DNA of 64,000 bases, taken from the NCBI RefSeq assembly GCF_011382965.1, contig NZ_CP049934.1:1426001-1490000 (forward strand), in the 5' to 3' direction. Below, in pieces: positions 18,590 through 27,230 of this stretch. This stretch comes from Leucobacter insecticola (GTDB taxonomy: Bacteria > Actinomycetota > Actinomycetes > Actinomycetales > Microbacteriaceae). Position 1 is the stretch's first letter; each line of letters begins with the position of its first letter. Below the pieces are notes generated by a model, which saw nothing but the letters and a program-made list of their open reading frames with translations, was not told the origin of the DNA and searched no databases. A program made the position numbers and the translations under genes.

Positions 18590-20065
18590 CTACTTCTCTA
18601 GTGGGAAGATGGTGCCGCGGTTCATGATGCCGTTTGGATCGAACGCCGACTTCAGAGTCTCAAGCATGTACAGCGAGGAGCCATATTCCTCAGCCAGGAA
18701 GTGCGTGCGGTGCTTGCCGACACCGTGATGGTGGCACATGGATCCGCCAAGCTTCAGCGTCTCTTCGACGATGATGTTCTGGATCGGGTCGTGGTAGACC
18801 GTACGCTCCTCGGTGGGATCCACATCAATCTTGTAGTAGTACACGAAGTACATGTTGGTGCCATTGAGGTAGCTGTGGCTGGAGTGCCCGCCAAGCAGAG
18901 TGAACTGGGCCGGAATCTCAGCACGGATGCGCGCGATGGCGTTCTCGTAGATGTCGCCGATCACGCTCCAGTTGCCCGAGATCTCGGTCGTAAAGCCGTT
19001 GACAAGCGTTTCGCGAATTTCGACGCGCTCTTCCTCGATTTTCGAAACGTCCCAGTTGAGATTATTGAACCATTCCTCGATGAGCGCGCCATCGACCCGG
19101 TCAAGACCGTCGAATTTGGCAACCGCCTGCTCGATCGCCGTGCCCGTTGCCTCGACGATCCCCTTGGGGCCCTCGGCGACGAAGATAAGAACGCAGCGGC
19201 CGTCTGAGAAGTGCTTGAAGTGGTAGAGACCGTCTTCGGAGTCGTAGAGGCGCGCGACCGAGGGGCGGAAGCCCTGGGTGACGACCTCACGAAGTACCTT
19301 GAGGCCCGTCTTCATGTCGTCAAGGAGGTAGCCGTAGAACTGGTTGTTCTCGGGGTAGTAGCGGAAGATTTTGACGCTGACCTCGGTGATGAAATTGAGC
19401 GCGCCCTCGTTGCCGAGCACGAGGTGGCGGATGTCGGGGCCGGCTGCGCGACGGGGCACGTTCTTGATCCGGCAGATTTCGCCGTTCGGGAAGACGGTCT
19501 CGACACCGACGAGCATGTCTTCGATGCCGCCGTACAGCGTCGAGAACTGTCCGATGGAGCGCGTTGCCACAAGGCCGCCAAACTGAGCGAGCGGCTTCGA
19601 CTGCGGCGAGTGGCCCGTGGTGTATCCGATCTTGCGCAGCTCGGTTTCCAACTGCTCAAGGCCCACACCGCACTGTACGGTGGCGAGCATGTCTTCGGTG
19701 TTGATGTTCAGGATCTCGTTCATCAGCGAGCCGTCGACCACGATGGAGTTCTGCACGACGGTCTCGAGACCGCCCTCGGTGGCGCTGCCACCAGTCTTAG
19801 GCACGACATTGATGCGGTTCTCGTTGGCGAAGACCAGCACCTTTGCGACCTCTTCGGTGCTGATGGGCTTCACAACCGCGGCGGGAAGCGGCAGTGAGTA
19901 GGTGCCGAAGATGTTTTCGACCTTGTAGTAGCGGTCGACGCTGTTTTCCTTGAGCGTCTGCTCGTCGGTGATGACGCGCGCAGGCTCCAACATGGCGGTG
20001 TAGGCAGCGACGATCTCTTCGCGGCTGAGCGATGTTGTTGTGGGGTATTGCGTGGTGTTTGACAC
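18590..20065 (-). CDS. FAD-linked oxidase, alkyl-DHAP-synthase-like
   Basis: 491 residues. A FAD_binding_4 (PCMH) domain is marked by VVPKTGGSATEGG and the FAD-oxidase C domain by SHSYLNGTNMYFVYY and a late HHHGVGKHR, the histidine motif of the alkyldihydroxyacetonephosphate synthase group. The frame is open to 20266, but GTG 20065 is chosen: GGAAA lies upstream and the extension would translate through a strong terminator hairpin. First gene after the leader, followed by SDR, kinase and MFS. It may oxidise a sugar- or polyol-phosphate, perhaps standing in for GlpD; function is inferred. Confidence 0.85.
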   Translation of the reverse strand: MSNTTQYPTTTSLSREEIVAAYTAMLEPARVITDEQTLKENSVDRYYKVENIFGTYSLPLPAAVVKPISTEEVAKVLVFANENRINVVPKTGGSATEGGLETVVQNSIVVDGSLMNEILNINTEDMLATVQCGVGLEQLETELRKIGYTTGHSPQSKPLAQFGGLVATRSIGQFSTLYGGIEDMLVGVETVFPNGEICRIKNVPRRAAGPDIRHLVLGNEGALNFITEVSVKIFRYYPENNQFYGYLLDDMKTGLKVLREVVTQGFRPSVARLYDSEDGLYHFKHFSDGRCVLIFVAEGPKGIVEATGTAIEQAVAKFDGLDRVDGALIEEWFNNLNWDVSKIEEERVEIRETLVNGFTTEISGNWSVIGDIYENAIARIRAEIPAQFTLLGGHSSHSYLNGTNMYFVYYYKIDVDPTEERTVYHDPIQNIIVEETLKLGGSMCHHHGVGKHRTHFLAEEYGSSLYMLETLKSAFDPNGIMNRGTIFPLEK

Positions 20066-20122
20066 TGGAGAGTTTCCTTTAGTGGTTGAGCTTCCTGGTC
20101 CGTCTGGAACTTGATTTGGGTA

Positions 20123-20168
20123 CAAAAAAAGAACAGCAAACTCCCTGTGGTGGGGGAGGTCGCTGTTC
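20123..20168 (-). terminator. Intrinsic terminator in the leader of the oxidase operon (probable GlpP antitermination site)
   Basis: Read on the minus strand, GAACAGCGACCTCCC pairs with GGGAGTTTGCTGTTC (one mismatch, one G-U) around an 8-base loop and is followed by seven Ts. It lies between glpP and the oxidase, about 58 bases upstream of the GTG at 20065, so transcripts of the operon must pass it. In Bacillus, GlpP with glycerol-3-phosphate suppresses just such a leader terminator before glpD. Confidence 0.8.
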
Positions 20169-20314
20169 TCTGAGTCTCTAGCAACCGTTCCGAAGTTCAT
20201 CGGAGGGCGTATTAAGTTCTGTGTGGAACATAGCACGTCTTCCAGGCGCGTGTCCATGCGCGACACCGGGGTTGTAGATTGTCACAAACGCCCCTGGGCG
20301 TTGTAAGTCGCGGA

Positions 20315-20896
20315 TCACATGCTCCAGACGTCACGGTTTGATGATGCGATAGCCATAGCTCCCGCGCCGAGCGCGCTCATCACATCCTCTTTGTCGCACA
20401 CGAGGCCGCCCGCAATGATGGGGAGATCAGTGTCCTCTCGCACCCAGGAAATGACCTTCGGCATGCAGCCGGGGAGTATCTCCACCGCGTCGGCTCCCGA
20501 GATACCCACTTGTTTGGGAAGGCTGTGGTAGCTGAAGGAATCCACCAGGAATACTCGGTGGATACTGAGGAGCCCGAGGGCCTTCGCGTGTTTTGCCATC
20601 ATTGCCTTTGTGCTGAGCACACCGTCGGTGCGAGTGTGCTGTTTCAGGAAGTCAACAGCAACGGTCCTGTTGGAGAACCCGTCAATCAGATCCACATCGA
20701 CGAAGACCGTTCGTCCAGCGCTCTTGAGGGTCTCAACAATGCGGGGGACCGTGATGATCGATCCGAACAGCACAAATATGACGGGGCACGCTGTGTCCAG
20801 CACAGCGGCGACATCTTCGTCGTTCTTTACACTCGCGATGACCGGGTGTTGTAGTAGGACATTTTCGATCCGGGGAGTCGCGTCGCTCTGATTCAT
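20315..20896 (-). CDS. glpP: GlpP-type glycerol-3-phosphate-responsive antiterminator
   Basis: 193 residues from ATG 20896, matching the ~190 residues of GlpP. The half-barrel motifs FVLFGSIITVPRIVETLK, FVDVDLIDGFS, DGVLSTK, DAVEILPGCMPKVI and PIIAGGLV are family signatures. It should bind a small phosphorylated effector and the nascent leader mRNA, preventing termination at 20123-20168. An upstream in-frame ATG (20914) is possible. No glpF, glpK or glpD is nearby; the operon it precedes is a different polyol-type pathway. Confidence 0.88.
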   Translation of the reverse strand: MNQSDATPRIENVLLQHPVIASVKNDEDVAAVLDTACPVIFVLFGSIITVPRIVETLKSAGRTVFVDVDLIDGFSNRTVAVDFLKQHTRTDGVLSTKAMMAKHAKALGLLSIHRVFLVDSFSYHSLPKQVGISGADAVEILPGCMPKVISWVREDTDLPIIAGGLVCDKEDVMSALGAGAMAIASSNRDVWSM

Positions 20897-21013
20897 ATAC
20901 GTAGGGTATGTCATGCGCCGATGCATGGTTGACCCAGCTAGCACTGTTAGTCTCGGGACTTCGGGTTTTGGGGCTTCGGATCCCTAAATGATCATCACGG
21001 CAGGGGAGGTCAC

Positions 21014-21355
21014 ATGACAAGGCGACCAATACTTCTCGTGCTCGTGTTGCAGCTCGCACTCGTCGTCGCCACACCGACATTTTGGATGATCGACATCCTG
21101 CAGGCAGAAGCGTACACGCAGGTGTTCAGCGAACCCATCGAAGATGGAAACGCTCCCGTGAGTGATGATGATCCTGAGCCCCAGAATGCGCTCATTGCGC
21201 CAACCCACAGCCTTGCCAGTGCTCTGGGTTTCAGCGCCAGTGAAGTGTGCCTACCCCTCGTCACAACTGACCGGGTCGCCAGATTCGCTCGATGTCTACT
21301 TCCCCCTGCGCCGTTCCTTGAGGTGCCGACTTCCCCTCCCTTAGCAGTCGTGTAG
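21014..21355 (+). CDS. Small secreted or membrane-anchored hypothetical protein
   Basis: 113 residues. AGGGGAGGTCAC precedes ATG 21014. The first ~25 residues (MTRRPILLVLVLQLALVVAT) are a signal peptide or single membrane helix; the rest is acidic then proline-rich, with no known domain. It lies 50 bases before an LCP-family gene and may share its promoter. Alternatively it could be a spurious ORF, since base composition is not strongly diagnostic. Confidence 0.5.
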   Translation: MTRRPILLVLVLQLALVVATPTFWMIDILQAEAYTQVFSEPIEDGNAPVSDDDPEPQNALIAPTHSLASALGFSASEVCLPLVTTDRVARFARCLLPPAPFLEVPTSPPLAVV

Positions 21356-21405
21356 CTGCCCCCTCCGGGCAAATCGATCGACTATTTGAGGGAACGGAAG
21401 AACAC

Positions 21406-22728
21406 ATGAACCAAAAGCTTGCTGAGGGCGCGCCCCTTCGCCATATGAAGCGACCTACTCGCCGCCGCAGACTACTCACGACGATCGCAGTTGCGGTCAC
21501 GGTGGTAATGGGCTCGACGGCCGCTGTGGCCGCAATTACACTTCGCAGTATTGACGACAACATCGTGCGATCAGACTTCGAACTGCCGAACCTGCCCGGG
21601 ATCGCGACCGACACGAGTGAACAGAACATCCTCATCATGGGGCTCGATAGCCGCCTCGACCAAAACGGGAACCCTCTGCCGGAGGAGATGTACCAAGCCC
21701 TGCACGCGGGTAACGGAGCTGACGGCGGGTACAACGCGAACGTACTGATCCTGCTGCACATTCCAGAGGATCGCTCGCGCACCACAGGTATTGCGATTCC
21801 GCGAGACGACTACGTCGAAATCGCCGGAGCCCCACTCGGGGTCACCAACTCCAAGATCAAGGAAGCCTACGGTCTCGGTTTGCAGCAGCGACTCGGTGAG
21901 CTCTATGGCAGCGAGAATATGAGCGAGGAGCAGATCTATCAGGAGGCACGGGCAGCGGGTCGACAGACGCAGATCGAGACTGTTTCCAAGTTTTTGGGCG
22001 ACGTGCGGATCGATCATTTTATCGAGATGACGATGGGTGGTTTCTACCAGATCGCGCAGGCCGTCGCCCCGATCAAGGTGTGCCTCAACCAGGCGACAGA
22101 GGACGTCTACTCCGGTGCATACTTTCCCGCGGGAGTGCAGGAGCTCGACGCGCAGCAGGCAATGAGTTTTGTGCGGCAGCGGCGGGACACGAGTGAGGAC
22201 GGGCCGTTCCTCACCGATCTGGATCGTTCCAGACGCCAACAAGCATTTCTCGTCAGTCTCGCTGAAAAGCTGAAGCAGAAGTCGACGCTTACGAACCCGG
22301 CAACCATTGCCTCGCTCGCCGAAGTGACCCAGAACTACGTTGCGCTTGACACCAACTTCGACGCTTTCGGTTTCGTGAGGATCGCGCAGGAGGTCGCACA
22401 AAGCGGCGTGCAATTCGTCACTTTGCCGATTGTACGCTTTGACATGATCAACGGCGCTTCCGTCAATCTCGTTGACGAGGAACAGATCCGGAGCATTGTC
22501 GCCTCGATTCTTGACGGCAGCTACTTCGACGCCGTGCAAGCGGGGGAGACGCCTGGCGTCGACGTCGCTGACGAGGGCGTTGAGGATGCTGGTGCCGGGG
22601 AAGCAGGTGAACCCGGTGAGGATCCTGCCGCAGCGGATCCTGCGCCACCGGCCTCCGACTCGGGGCTCACAGTGTACGAGTCTTCGGATCAGCCAATTCG
22701 TGCCGGTTCGATGCCCTGCGTGAACTGA
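21406..22728 (+). CDS. LytR-CpsA-Psr (LCP) family cell-wall glycopolymer ligase
   Basis: 440 residues: short basic N-terminus, one membrane helix (about 25-47), then the LCP catalytic domain. NILIMGLDSR, NANVLILLHI, GIAIPRDDYVEI and VRQRRDT carry the Asp and Arg residues that hold the polyprenyl-pyrophosphate substrate and Mg2+. A variable Ala/Pro/Glu-rich tail follows. LCP enzymes attach teichoic-acid-like or other glycopolymers to peptidoglycan outside the membrane. The FtsW/RodA-type gene follows one base after its stop, indicating coupled expression. Confidence 0.9.
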   Translation: MNQKLAEGAPLRHMKRPTRRRRLLTTIAVAVTVVMGSTAAVAAITLRSIDDNIVRSDFELPNLPGIATDTSEQNILIMGLDSRLDQNGNPLPEEMYQALHAGNGADGGYNANVLILLHIPEDRSRTTGIAIPRDDYVEIAGAPLGVTNSKIKEAYGLGLQQRLGELYGSENMSEEQIYQEARAAGRQTQIETVSKFLGDVRIDHFIEMTMGGFYQIAQAVAPIKVCLNQATEDVYSGAYFPAGVQELDAQQAMSFVRQRRDTSEDGPFLTDLDRSRRQQAFLVSLAEKLKQKSTLTNPATIASLAEVTQNYVALDTNFDAFGFVRIAQEVAQSGVQFVTLPIVRFDMINGASVNLVDEEQIRSIVASILDGSYFDAVQAGETPGVDVADEGVEDAGAGEAGEPGEDPAAADPAPPASDSGLTVYESSDQPIRAGSMPCVN

Positions 22729-22729
22729 C

Positions 22730-23992
22730 GTGTCGCGGCTAATACAGAGCCGGATCGACCTTCCCCCTCGCGACTCAGCGCTGCTCTTTGGAGTACTACC
22801 TGCGGCGCCCAGCCCGCTGCGATCGCTAGCAATTGCGTTCGTGGCGCTTGTTGGGCTGCTGGTCGGTGTTGGCATCATTATGGTGCAGTCTGCGGGGCAG
22901 GTGACGGCGATTGCGGCCGGTGGGAATCCTCTCGGTGGGGTGCTTCGGCAGGGGGCCTACGCGCTCATCGGGATGAGTCTGGCGCTCGTCATCTCTCAGA
23001 TGTCGCTCGTCAAGTTGCGCAGGCTTGCGTGGCCGCTGCTTCTAGCCGGACTTGTCTTGCAGTTGCTCGTGTACACCCCGCTCGGCTATGAAGCCGGAGG
23101 AAACCGGAACTGGTTGCGTCTCGGGCCGATCTCGGCTCAGCCGGCGGAGTTCATGAAGTTTGTGCTGCTTCTGTGGGTATCGACGGTGCTGGCTGCCAAA
23201 CGGCCGTTGCTTGGAAAATGGAAGCACGTCGTGATCCCGATCCTGCCGGTTGTGGCAGCGTCAATGTGCATCAACGTGCTCGGCGGAGACCTTGGCACGC
23301 TCGTGATTATCGCGGCACTTGTGTTTGGTTGCCTCTATTTTGTGCAGGTGAAGTGGCGGATCCTGGGCGCGATCGCGGTGGTTGCGGTGCTCGGGATCGT
23401 GCTGATGACGCTGATCAAACCCAACCGGGTGTTTCGAGTGGCGCAGTTCTTCGAAATCGACTGCCTCAACGATCCTGAGCACGCGGCAGGAATGTGTTGG
23501 CAGTCGCTGAACGGCTTTTGGGCGCTCGCGAACGGCGGGCTTTTCGGATCCGGGATCGGCAACTCGAGGGCCAAATGGCAGTGGCTACCGGAGGCGGAGA
23601 CTGACTTCATCTTCGCGATTGTTGGCGAGGAAGTCGGACTTCTCGGTGCGATGACGTTGATTCTGGTGTTTGTTGCGATCTGTATCGTGCTGGTTGCGAT
23701 CATGGCGCGATGCACGGATGTATTCTCGGTCTCGGTGATGGGGGGTGCGGTTGCTTGGTTTGGAACGCAGATGGTCGTCAACGTGTCGGTGGTGCTTGGC
23801 TTCGTGCCGGTGCTGGGGGTGCCGCTCCCGTTTGTTTCGGCTGGCGGCACCTCGCTGATCTCTGGATTGATGGCGGTCGGGCTGGTTCTGGCGTGTGTTC
23901 GGGATCAGGCAGCGCGGGATCAGGCAGCGCGGGATCAAGCAGCGCTGGATCAGGCGGAGCCGGCCCCTGCGCAGGGCACTAGCTTCACATGA
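22730..23992 (+). CDS. FtsW/RodA/SpoVE-family peptidoglycan polymerase
   Basis: 420 residues, polytopic SEDS protein. GGNRNWLRLGPISAQPAEFM and the late GVPLPFVSAGGTS are the SEDS signature regions, and GDLGT contains the conserved Asp. It polymerises lipid II glycan strands together with a class B PBP. GTG 22730 follows the LCP stop by one base. The C-terminus ends in four RDQAA-like repeats. It has the length of FtsW, but context (LCP partner, no dcw genes) makes an accessory SEDS paralogue more likely. Confidence 0.88.
   Translation: MSRLIQSRIDLPPRDSALLFGVLPAAPSPLRSLAIAFVALVGLLVGVGIIMVQSAGQVTAIAAGGNPLGGVLRQGAYALIGMSLALVISQMSLVKLRRLAWPLLLAGLVLQLLVYTPLGYEAGGNRNWLRLGPISAQPAEFMKFVLLLWVSTVLAAKRPLLGKWKHVVIPILPVVAASMCINVLGGDLGTLVIIAALVFGCLYFVQVKWRILGAIAVVAVLGIVLMTLIKPNRVFRVAQFFEIDCLNDPEHAAGMCWQSLNGFWALANGGLFGSGIGNSRAKWQWLPEAETDFIFAIVGEEVGLLGAMTLILVFVAICIVLVAIMARCTDVFSVSVMGGAVAWFGTQMVVNVSVVLGFVPVLGVPLPFVSAGGTSLISGLMAVGLVLACVRDQAARDQAARDQAALDQAEPAPAQGTSFT
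23900..23959 (+). repeat. Four 15-bp in-frame tandem repeats in the SEDS gene tail
   Basis: Units at 23900, 23915, 23930 and 23945 encode RDQAA, RDQAA, RDQAA and LDQAE. Being in frame, copy-number change would lengthen or shorten the cytoplasmic tail without breaking the protein. Confidence 0.85.
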
Positions 23993-25220
23993 CGCGTGTG
24001 CCCGCACGCCAGACGGCTGAAGTGAGGGGCATGCCGGGACGGTAAGCGAGGTGAGTGATCGAGGGCGCCTCGAGTAGCTGCAGGTCGGCTCGGGATCCCG
24101 GGGCGATCCTGCCGACGGCAGCTTGCGTGATGCCGCGCGGATCGATCCAGCCGTCCATGTGCATGCCGAGGGCGATCGCGCCACCGAGCGTCGCGGCCCG
24201 CACTGCCTCGGTGATGGTGAGGCCCATCTGTAAGACGGCAGTCGCGACGCTAAAGCCCATCGAGCTCGTGTAGGAGGTGCCGGGATTACAGTTCGAGGCA
24301 ATCGCGAGGACCACGCCTGCGTCGAGGAGCTCGCGCGCCGGGGCGAGCGGCATCCGCGTCGACAGGTCGCAGGCGGGAAGCACGGTCGCCACGGTGCCGC
24401 GAGGCGAGGATCCCGATCTTGCTTCCCACCCGGACCAAGAACCCGCGAGCGCGTCAAAGTCAGCGGGGGAGAGGAAGCCGAGATGGTCGACGCTCAGTGA
24501 ACCGTACTCGACCGCGAGCAGAGCTCCGGGGCCGTGGCCGAGCTGGTTCCCGTGTACACGTGTGGCGAGCCCTGCCGCGCGTGCGGTCTCGAGTACTCGT
24601 CTGGTGGCGACTTCGTCAAAGGCACCCGTCTCGCAAAACACGTCGACCGCGCTGACATGCGGTGCCACGGCGGCGAGCATTGGCCCGGTAACGAGATCGA
24701 GGTACGCTGTCGGATCGCTGCCGCGCGGGACCACATGCGCGCCAAGGAATGTCACTGCATCGACGTGCTCGCTGGCAATTCTCGCGGCCCGCACTTCGTC
24801 GTCGACGGTGAGCCCATAGCCGGTCTTGGTCTCAATCGTGGTGGTGCCGCCGCGCCTGGCCTCCGCGATGAGGCGCGCAAGATTCTCGGAGAGTGCCGTG
24901 TCCGTTGCTGCCCGCGTCGCGTCCACGGTCACATTGATGCCGCCCGCGGCATACGTCTCGCCGGCCATGCGCGCTTCAAACTCCGCGGTGCGATCTCCGG
25001 CAAACACCATGTGTGTGTGCGAGTCCACCCATCCGGGCAGCACCGCCCGCCCGCCCGCATCGAACTGCTCGTCTGTCGCCGGCGCGTTCGCTGCCGCCCC
25101 GACCCAGGCAACGCGTTCCCCCTCGATGACGATGGCGGCGTTGTGTAGGCGTCCGCCAACTTCCACACCATCATCGTTGGTGGTGAGTTCACCGATGTTG
25201 TCGATCAGAAGTGAAGTCAT
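23985..25220 (-). CDS. hutI: Imidazolonepropionase
   Basis: 411 residues, amidohydrolase fold; opens imidazolone-5-propionate to N-formimino-glutamate, step three of the Hut pathway. HTHMVFAGDR binds the metal and substrate, TTTIETKTGYGL, HGNQLG, DHLGF and SNCNPGTSYT are HutI signatures. ATG 25220 chosen, as the longer frame runs into the repeat upstream. Downstream of hutU on the same strand with a 143-base gap holding a large inverted repeat; its 3' end overlaps the convergent SEDS gene by 8 bases. Confidence 0.93.
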   Translation of the reverse strand: MTSLLIDNIGELTTNDDGVEVGGRLHNAAIVIEGERVAWVGAAANAPATDEQFDAGGRAVLPGWVDSHTHMVFAGDRTAEFEARMAGETYAAGGINVTVDATRAATDTALSENLARLIAEARRGGTTTIETKTGYGLTVDDEVRAARIASEHVDAVTFLGAHVVPRGSDPTAYLDLVTGPMLAAVAPHVSAVDVFCETGAFDEVATRRVLETARAAGLATRVHGNQLGHGPGALLAVEYGSLSVDHLGFLSPADFDALAGSWSGWEARSGSSPRGTVATVLPACDLSTRMPLAPARELLDAGVVLAIASNCNPGTSYTSSMGFSVATAVLQMGLTITEAVRAATLGGAIALGMHMDGWIDPRGITQAAVGRIAPGSRADLQLLEAPSITHLAYRPGMPLTSAVWRAGTRVM

Positions 25221-25245
25221 AGTTCTTACCTTCGCATATACGTGA

Positions 25246-25358
25246 GGGGATCCGAGGGGCTGACCCGGTTCTGTCGCTTTTGCGGAAGAGCGATGTGCGA
25301 TTTGCACATCTCGAAGACGCAACGTCGCGATGGAACCGGGTCAGCCCCTCGGATCCCC
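25246..25358. repeat. 113-bp element with perfect 26-bp terminal inverted repeats between hutU and hutI
   Basis: The arm at 25246-25271 is exactly complementary to 25333-25358, and the 61-base interior holds a second stem (GATGTGC / GCACATC around GATTT). It nearly fills the hutU-hutI spacer. It could be a miniature inverted-repeat element or an mRNA structure separating the two genes; no second copy was seen in the window. Confidence 0.75.
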
Positions 25359-25363
25359 GGGGA

Positions 25364-27091
25364 TTACCACGCTGTATCAGTGTTCCGAATCACGGGATCC
25401 ATTGGAACCCGCACTCCACGATCCCGAGCCACATCGGCGGCCCGTTGGTATCCCGCATCCACGTGCCGGATCACCCCCATACCCGGATCGTTCGTGAGGA
25501 GCCGCTGCAGTTTTTCCGCGGCGAGCGGGGTCCCGTCTGCCACGGAGACCTGCCCTGAGTGGATAGAGCGGCCGATCCCGACTCCGCCGCCGTGGTGCAG
25601 GGAGACCCAGGTTGCACCCGAGGATGCGGCGGTGAGTGCGTTGAGCAGTGGCCAATCCGCGATCGCGTCTGACCCGTCGGCCATCGCCTCGGTCTCGCGG
25701 TAGGGGGAGGCTACGGATCCGGAATCGAGGTGGTCGCGTCCGATGACGATCGGCGCCTTGAGCTTGCCCTCGGCGACAAGCTCATTGAATCGCACGGCTG
25801 CCTTCGCGCGTTCACCATAGCCGAGCCAGCAGATGCGGGCAGGCAGGCCTTCGTATTCGACGCGCTCCTGTGCGGCGCGGATCCAGCGGCGCAGGTGGTC
25901 ATTTTCGGGGAAGAGCTCGAGGATTGCCTCATCGGTAACCCGGATGTCTTCGGGATCGCCGGAGAGTGCAGCCCAGCGGAACGGCCCAAGACCTTCGCAG
26001 AACAGGGGCCGAATGTAGGCGGGCACAAAGCCGGGGAACTCGAAGGCGCGGGCGTAGCCGCCTTTGCGGGCTTCGTCGCGGATCGAGTTGCCGTAGTCGA
26101 AGACCTCGGATCCTGCGTCTTGGAACTCCACCATCGCCTTGACGTGCGCGGCCATCGACGACTGGGCGTCGCGGGTGAAAGTTTCGGGATCCTGTGCGGC
26201 GCGATCCTGCCACTCCGCGACCGTGTAGCCGACGGGCAGATAGCTGAGAGGGTCGTGGGCGCTTGTCTGGTCGGTGACGATATCGATGTTGATTTCGCCC
26301 GCGAGTTGGCGGCGCAGGATCTCGGGGAAGATTTCGGCGGCGTTGCCCACGAGCCCGACGGACCAGCCTCGACGCTCGGTCTTGGCCTGTTGGACCTTGG
26401 CGAGGGCCTCGTCGAGATCGGTGACGACCTCGTCGAGGTAGCGCTTGCCCGCGCGGCGATCGAGGCGGGTCTTGTCGACATCCACGATGAGGCAGGCACC
26501 GTTATTCAGCGTCACTGCGAGGGGCTGGGCGCCACCCATGCCGCCGCAACCACCGGTCAGCGTAATGGTGCCGGCGAGTGTGCCGTCGAGACCCTTGTCG
26601 GCGGCACCGGGAAGTCCCGCGAGCTTGCGGCCGATCGCGGCAAAGGTCTCAAAGGTGCCCTGCAGGATCCCCTGAGTGCCGATGTAGATCCACGATCCCG
26701 CGGTCATCTGCCCGTACATCATGAGGCCCTCGGCTTCGAGCTTGCGGAACTCGGGCCACGTCGCCCAGTCGCCTACGAGGTTGGAGTTCGCGAGGAGTAC
26801 GCGCGGCGCCCAGACGTTGGTGCGGAAGACGCCGACGGGCTTGCCTGACTGTACGAGCAGGGTTTCGTCCTCTTCGAGGTCGCGCAGCGTGTCGACGATG
26901 GCGTCGTAGGCCTCCCAGCTGCGCGCCGCGCGTCCGGTGCCGCCGTAGACCACGAGATCGTCGGGACGTTCGGCAACTTCGGGGTCGAGGTTGTTCATGA
27001 GCATGCGAAGCGGGGCTTCGGTCTGCCAGCTCTTCGCTGAGATTTCGGTGCCGCGGGGGGCACGGACGGGGCGGGCGCCGGGGAGGGCCAT
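25364..27091 (-). CDS. hutU: Urocanate hydratase
   Basis: 575 residues; NAD-dependent hydration of urocanate to imidazolone propionate. Recognised from [52 protein letters not shown] and [13 protein letters not shown], all urocanase signatures, with Cys in the conserved YxRPLFCEGxGPFRW region. Length fits the family. First gene of hutU-hutI; upstream lies a short palindrome that may be its operator. Confidence 0.96.
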   Translation of the reverse strand: MALPGARPVRAPRGTEISAKSWQTEAPLRMLMNNLDPEVAERPDDLVVYGGTGRAARSWEAYDAIVDTLRDLEEDETLLVQSGKPVGVFRTNVWAPRVLLANSNLVGDWATWPEFRKLEAEGLMMYGQMTAGSWIYIGTQGILQGTFETFAAIGRKLAGLPGAADKGLDGTLAGTITLTGGCGGMGGAQPLAVTLNNGACLIVDVDKTRLDRRAGKRYLDEVVTDLDEALAKVQQAKTERRGWSVGLVGNAAEIFPEILRRQLAGEINIDIVTDQTSAHDPLSYLPVGYTVAEWQDRAAQDPETFTRDAQSSMAAHVKAMVEFQDAGSEVFDYGNSIRDEARKGGYARAFEFPGFVPAYIRPLFCEGLGPFRWAALSGDPEDIRVTDEAILELFPENDHLRRWIRAAQERVEYEGLPARICWLGYGERAKAAVRFNELVAEGKLKAPIVIGRDHLDSGSVASPYRETEAMADGSDAIADWPLLNALTAASSGATWVSLHHGGGVGIGRSIHSGQVSVADGTPLAAEKLQRLLTNDPGMGVIRHVDAGYQRAADVARDRGVRVPMDPVIRNTDTAW

Positions 27092-27197
27092 GGGAATCCT
27101 TTCGCTGAGCGCTGCTGCTCGATGGTGCGTCAGCGCGATCCGATACCTCCATCTCAGCGGGTATTTCTTGCGGTGGCTATGCGGATCAGTGCTGTGC

Positions 27198-27215
27198 TGT
27201 CCGGGGGACCGGACA
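27198..27215. promoter_or_regulatory. Palindrome TGTCCGG-N4-CCGGACA upstream of hutU
   Basis: Perfect 7-bp arms lie 107 bases before the hutU start and just past the stop of the adjacent cyanophycinase-like gene. Could be the hutUI operator or a terminator stem of the preceding gene; no T tract supports the latter. It does not match the hutG/hutH repeat. Confidence 0.4.
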
Positions 27216-27230
27216 CGAGCTAGTATCGCT

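Noticed and set aside
20066..20266. 67-residue N-terminal extension of the FAD oxidase
   Set aside because: The frame is open but crosses the leader terminator and gives non-domain sequence; GTG 20065 has a good Shine-Dalgarno.
25730..26848. 372-codon plus-strand ORF opposite hutU
   Set aside because: Shadow of a highly conserved urocanase gene.
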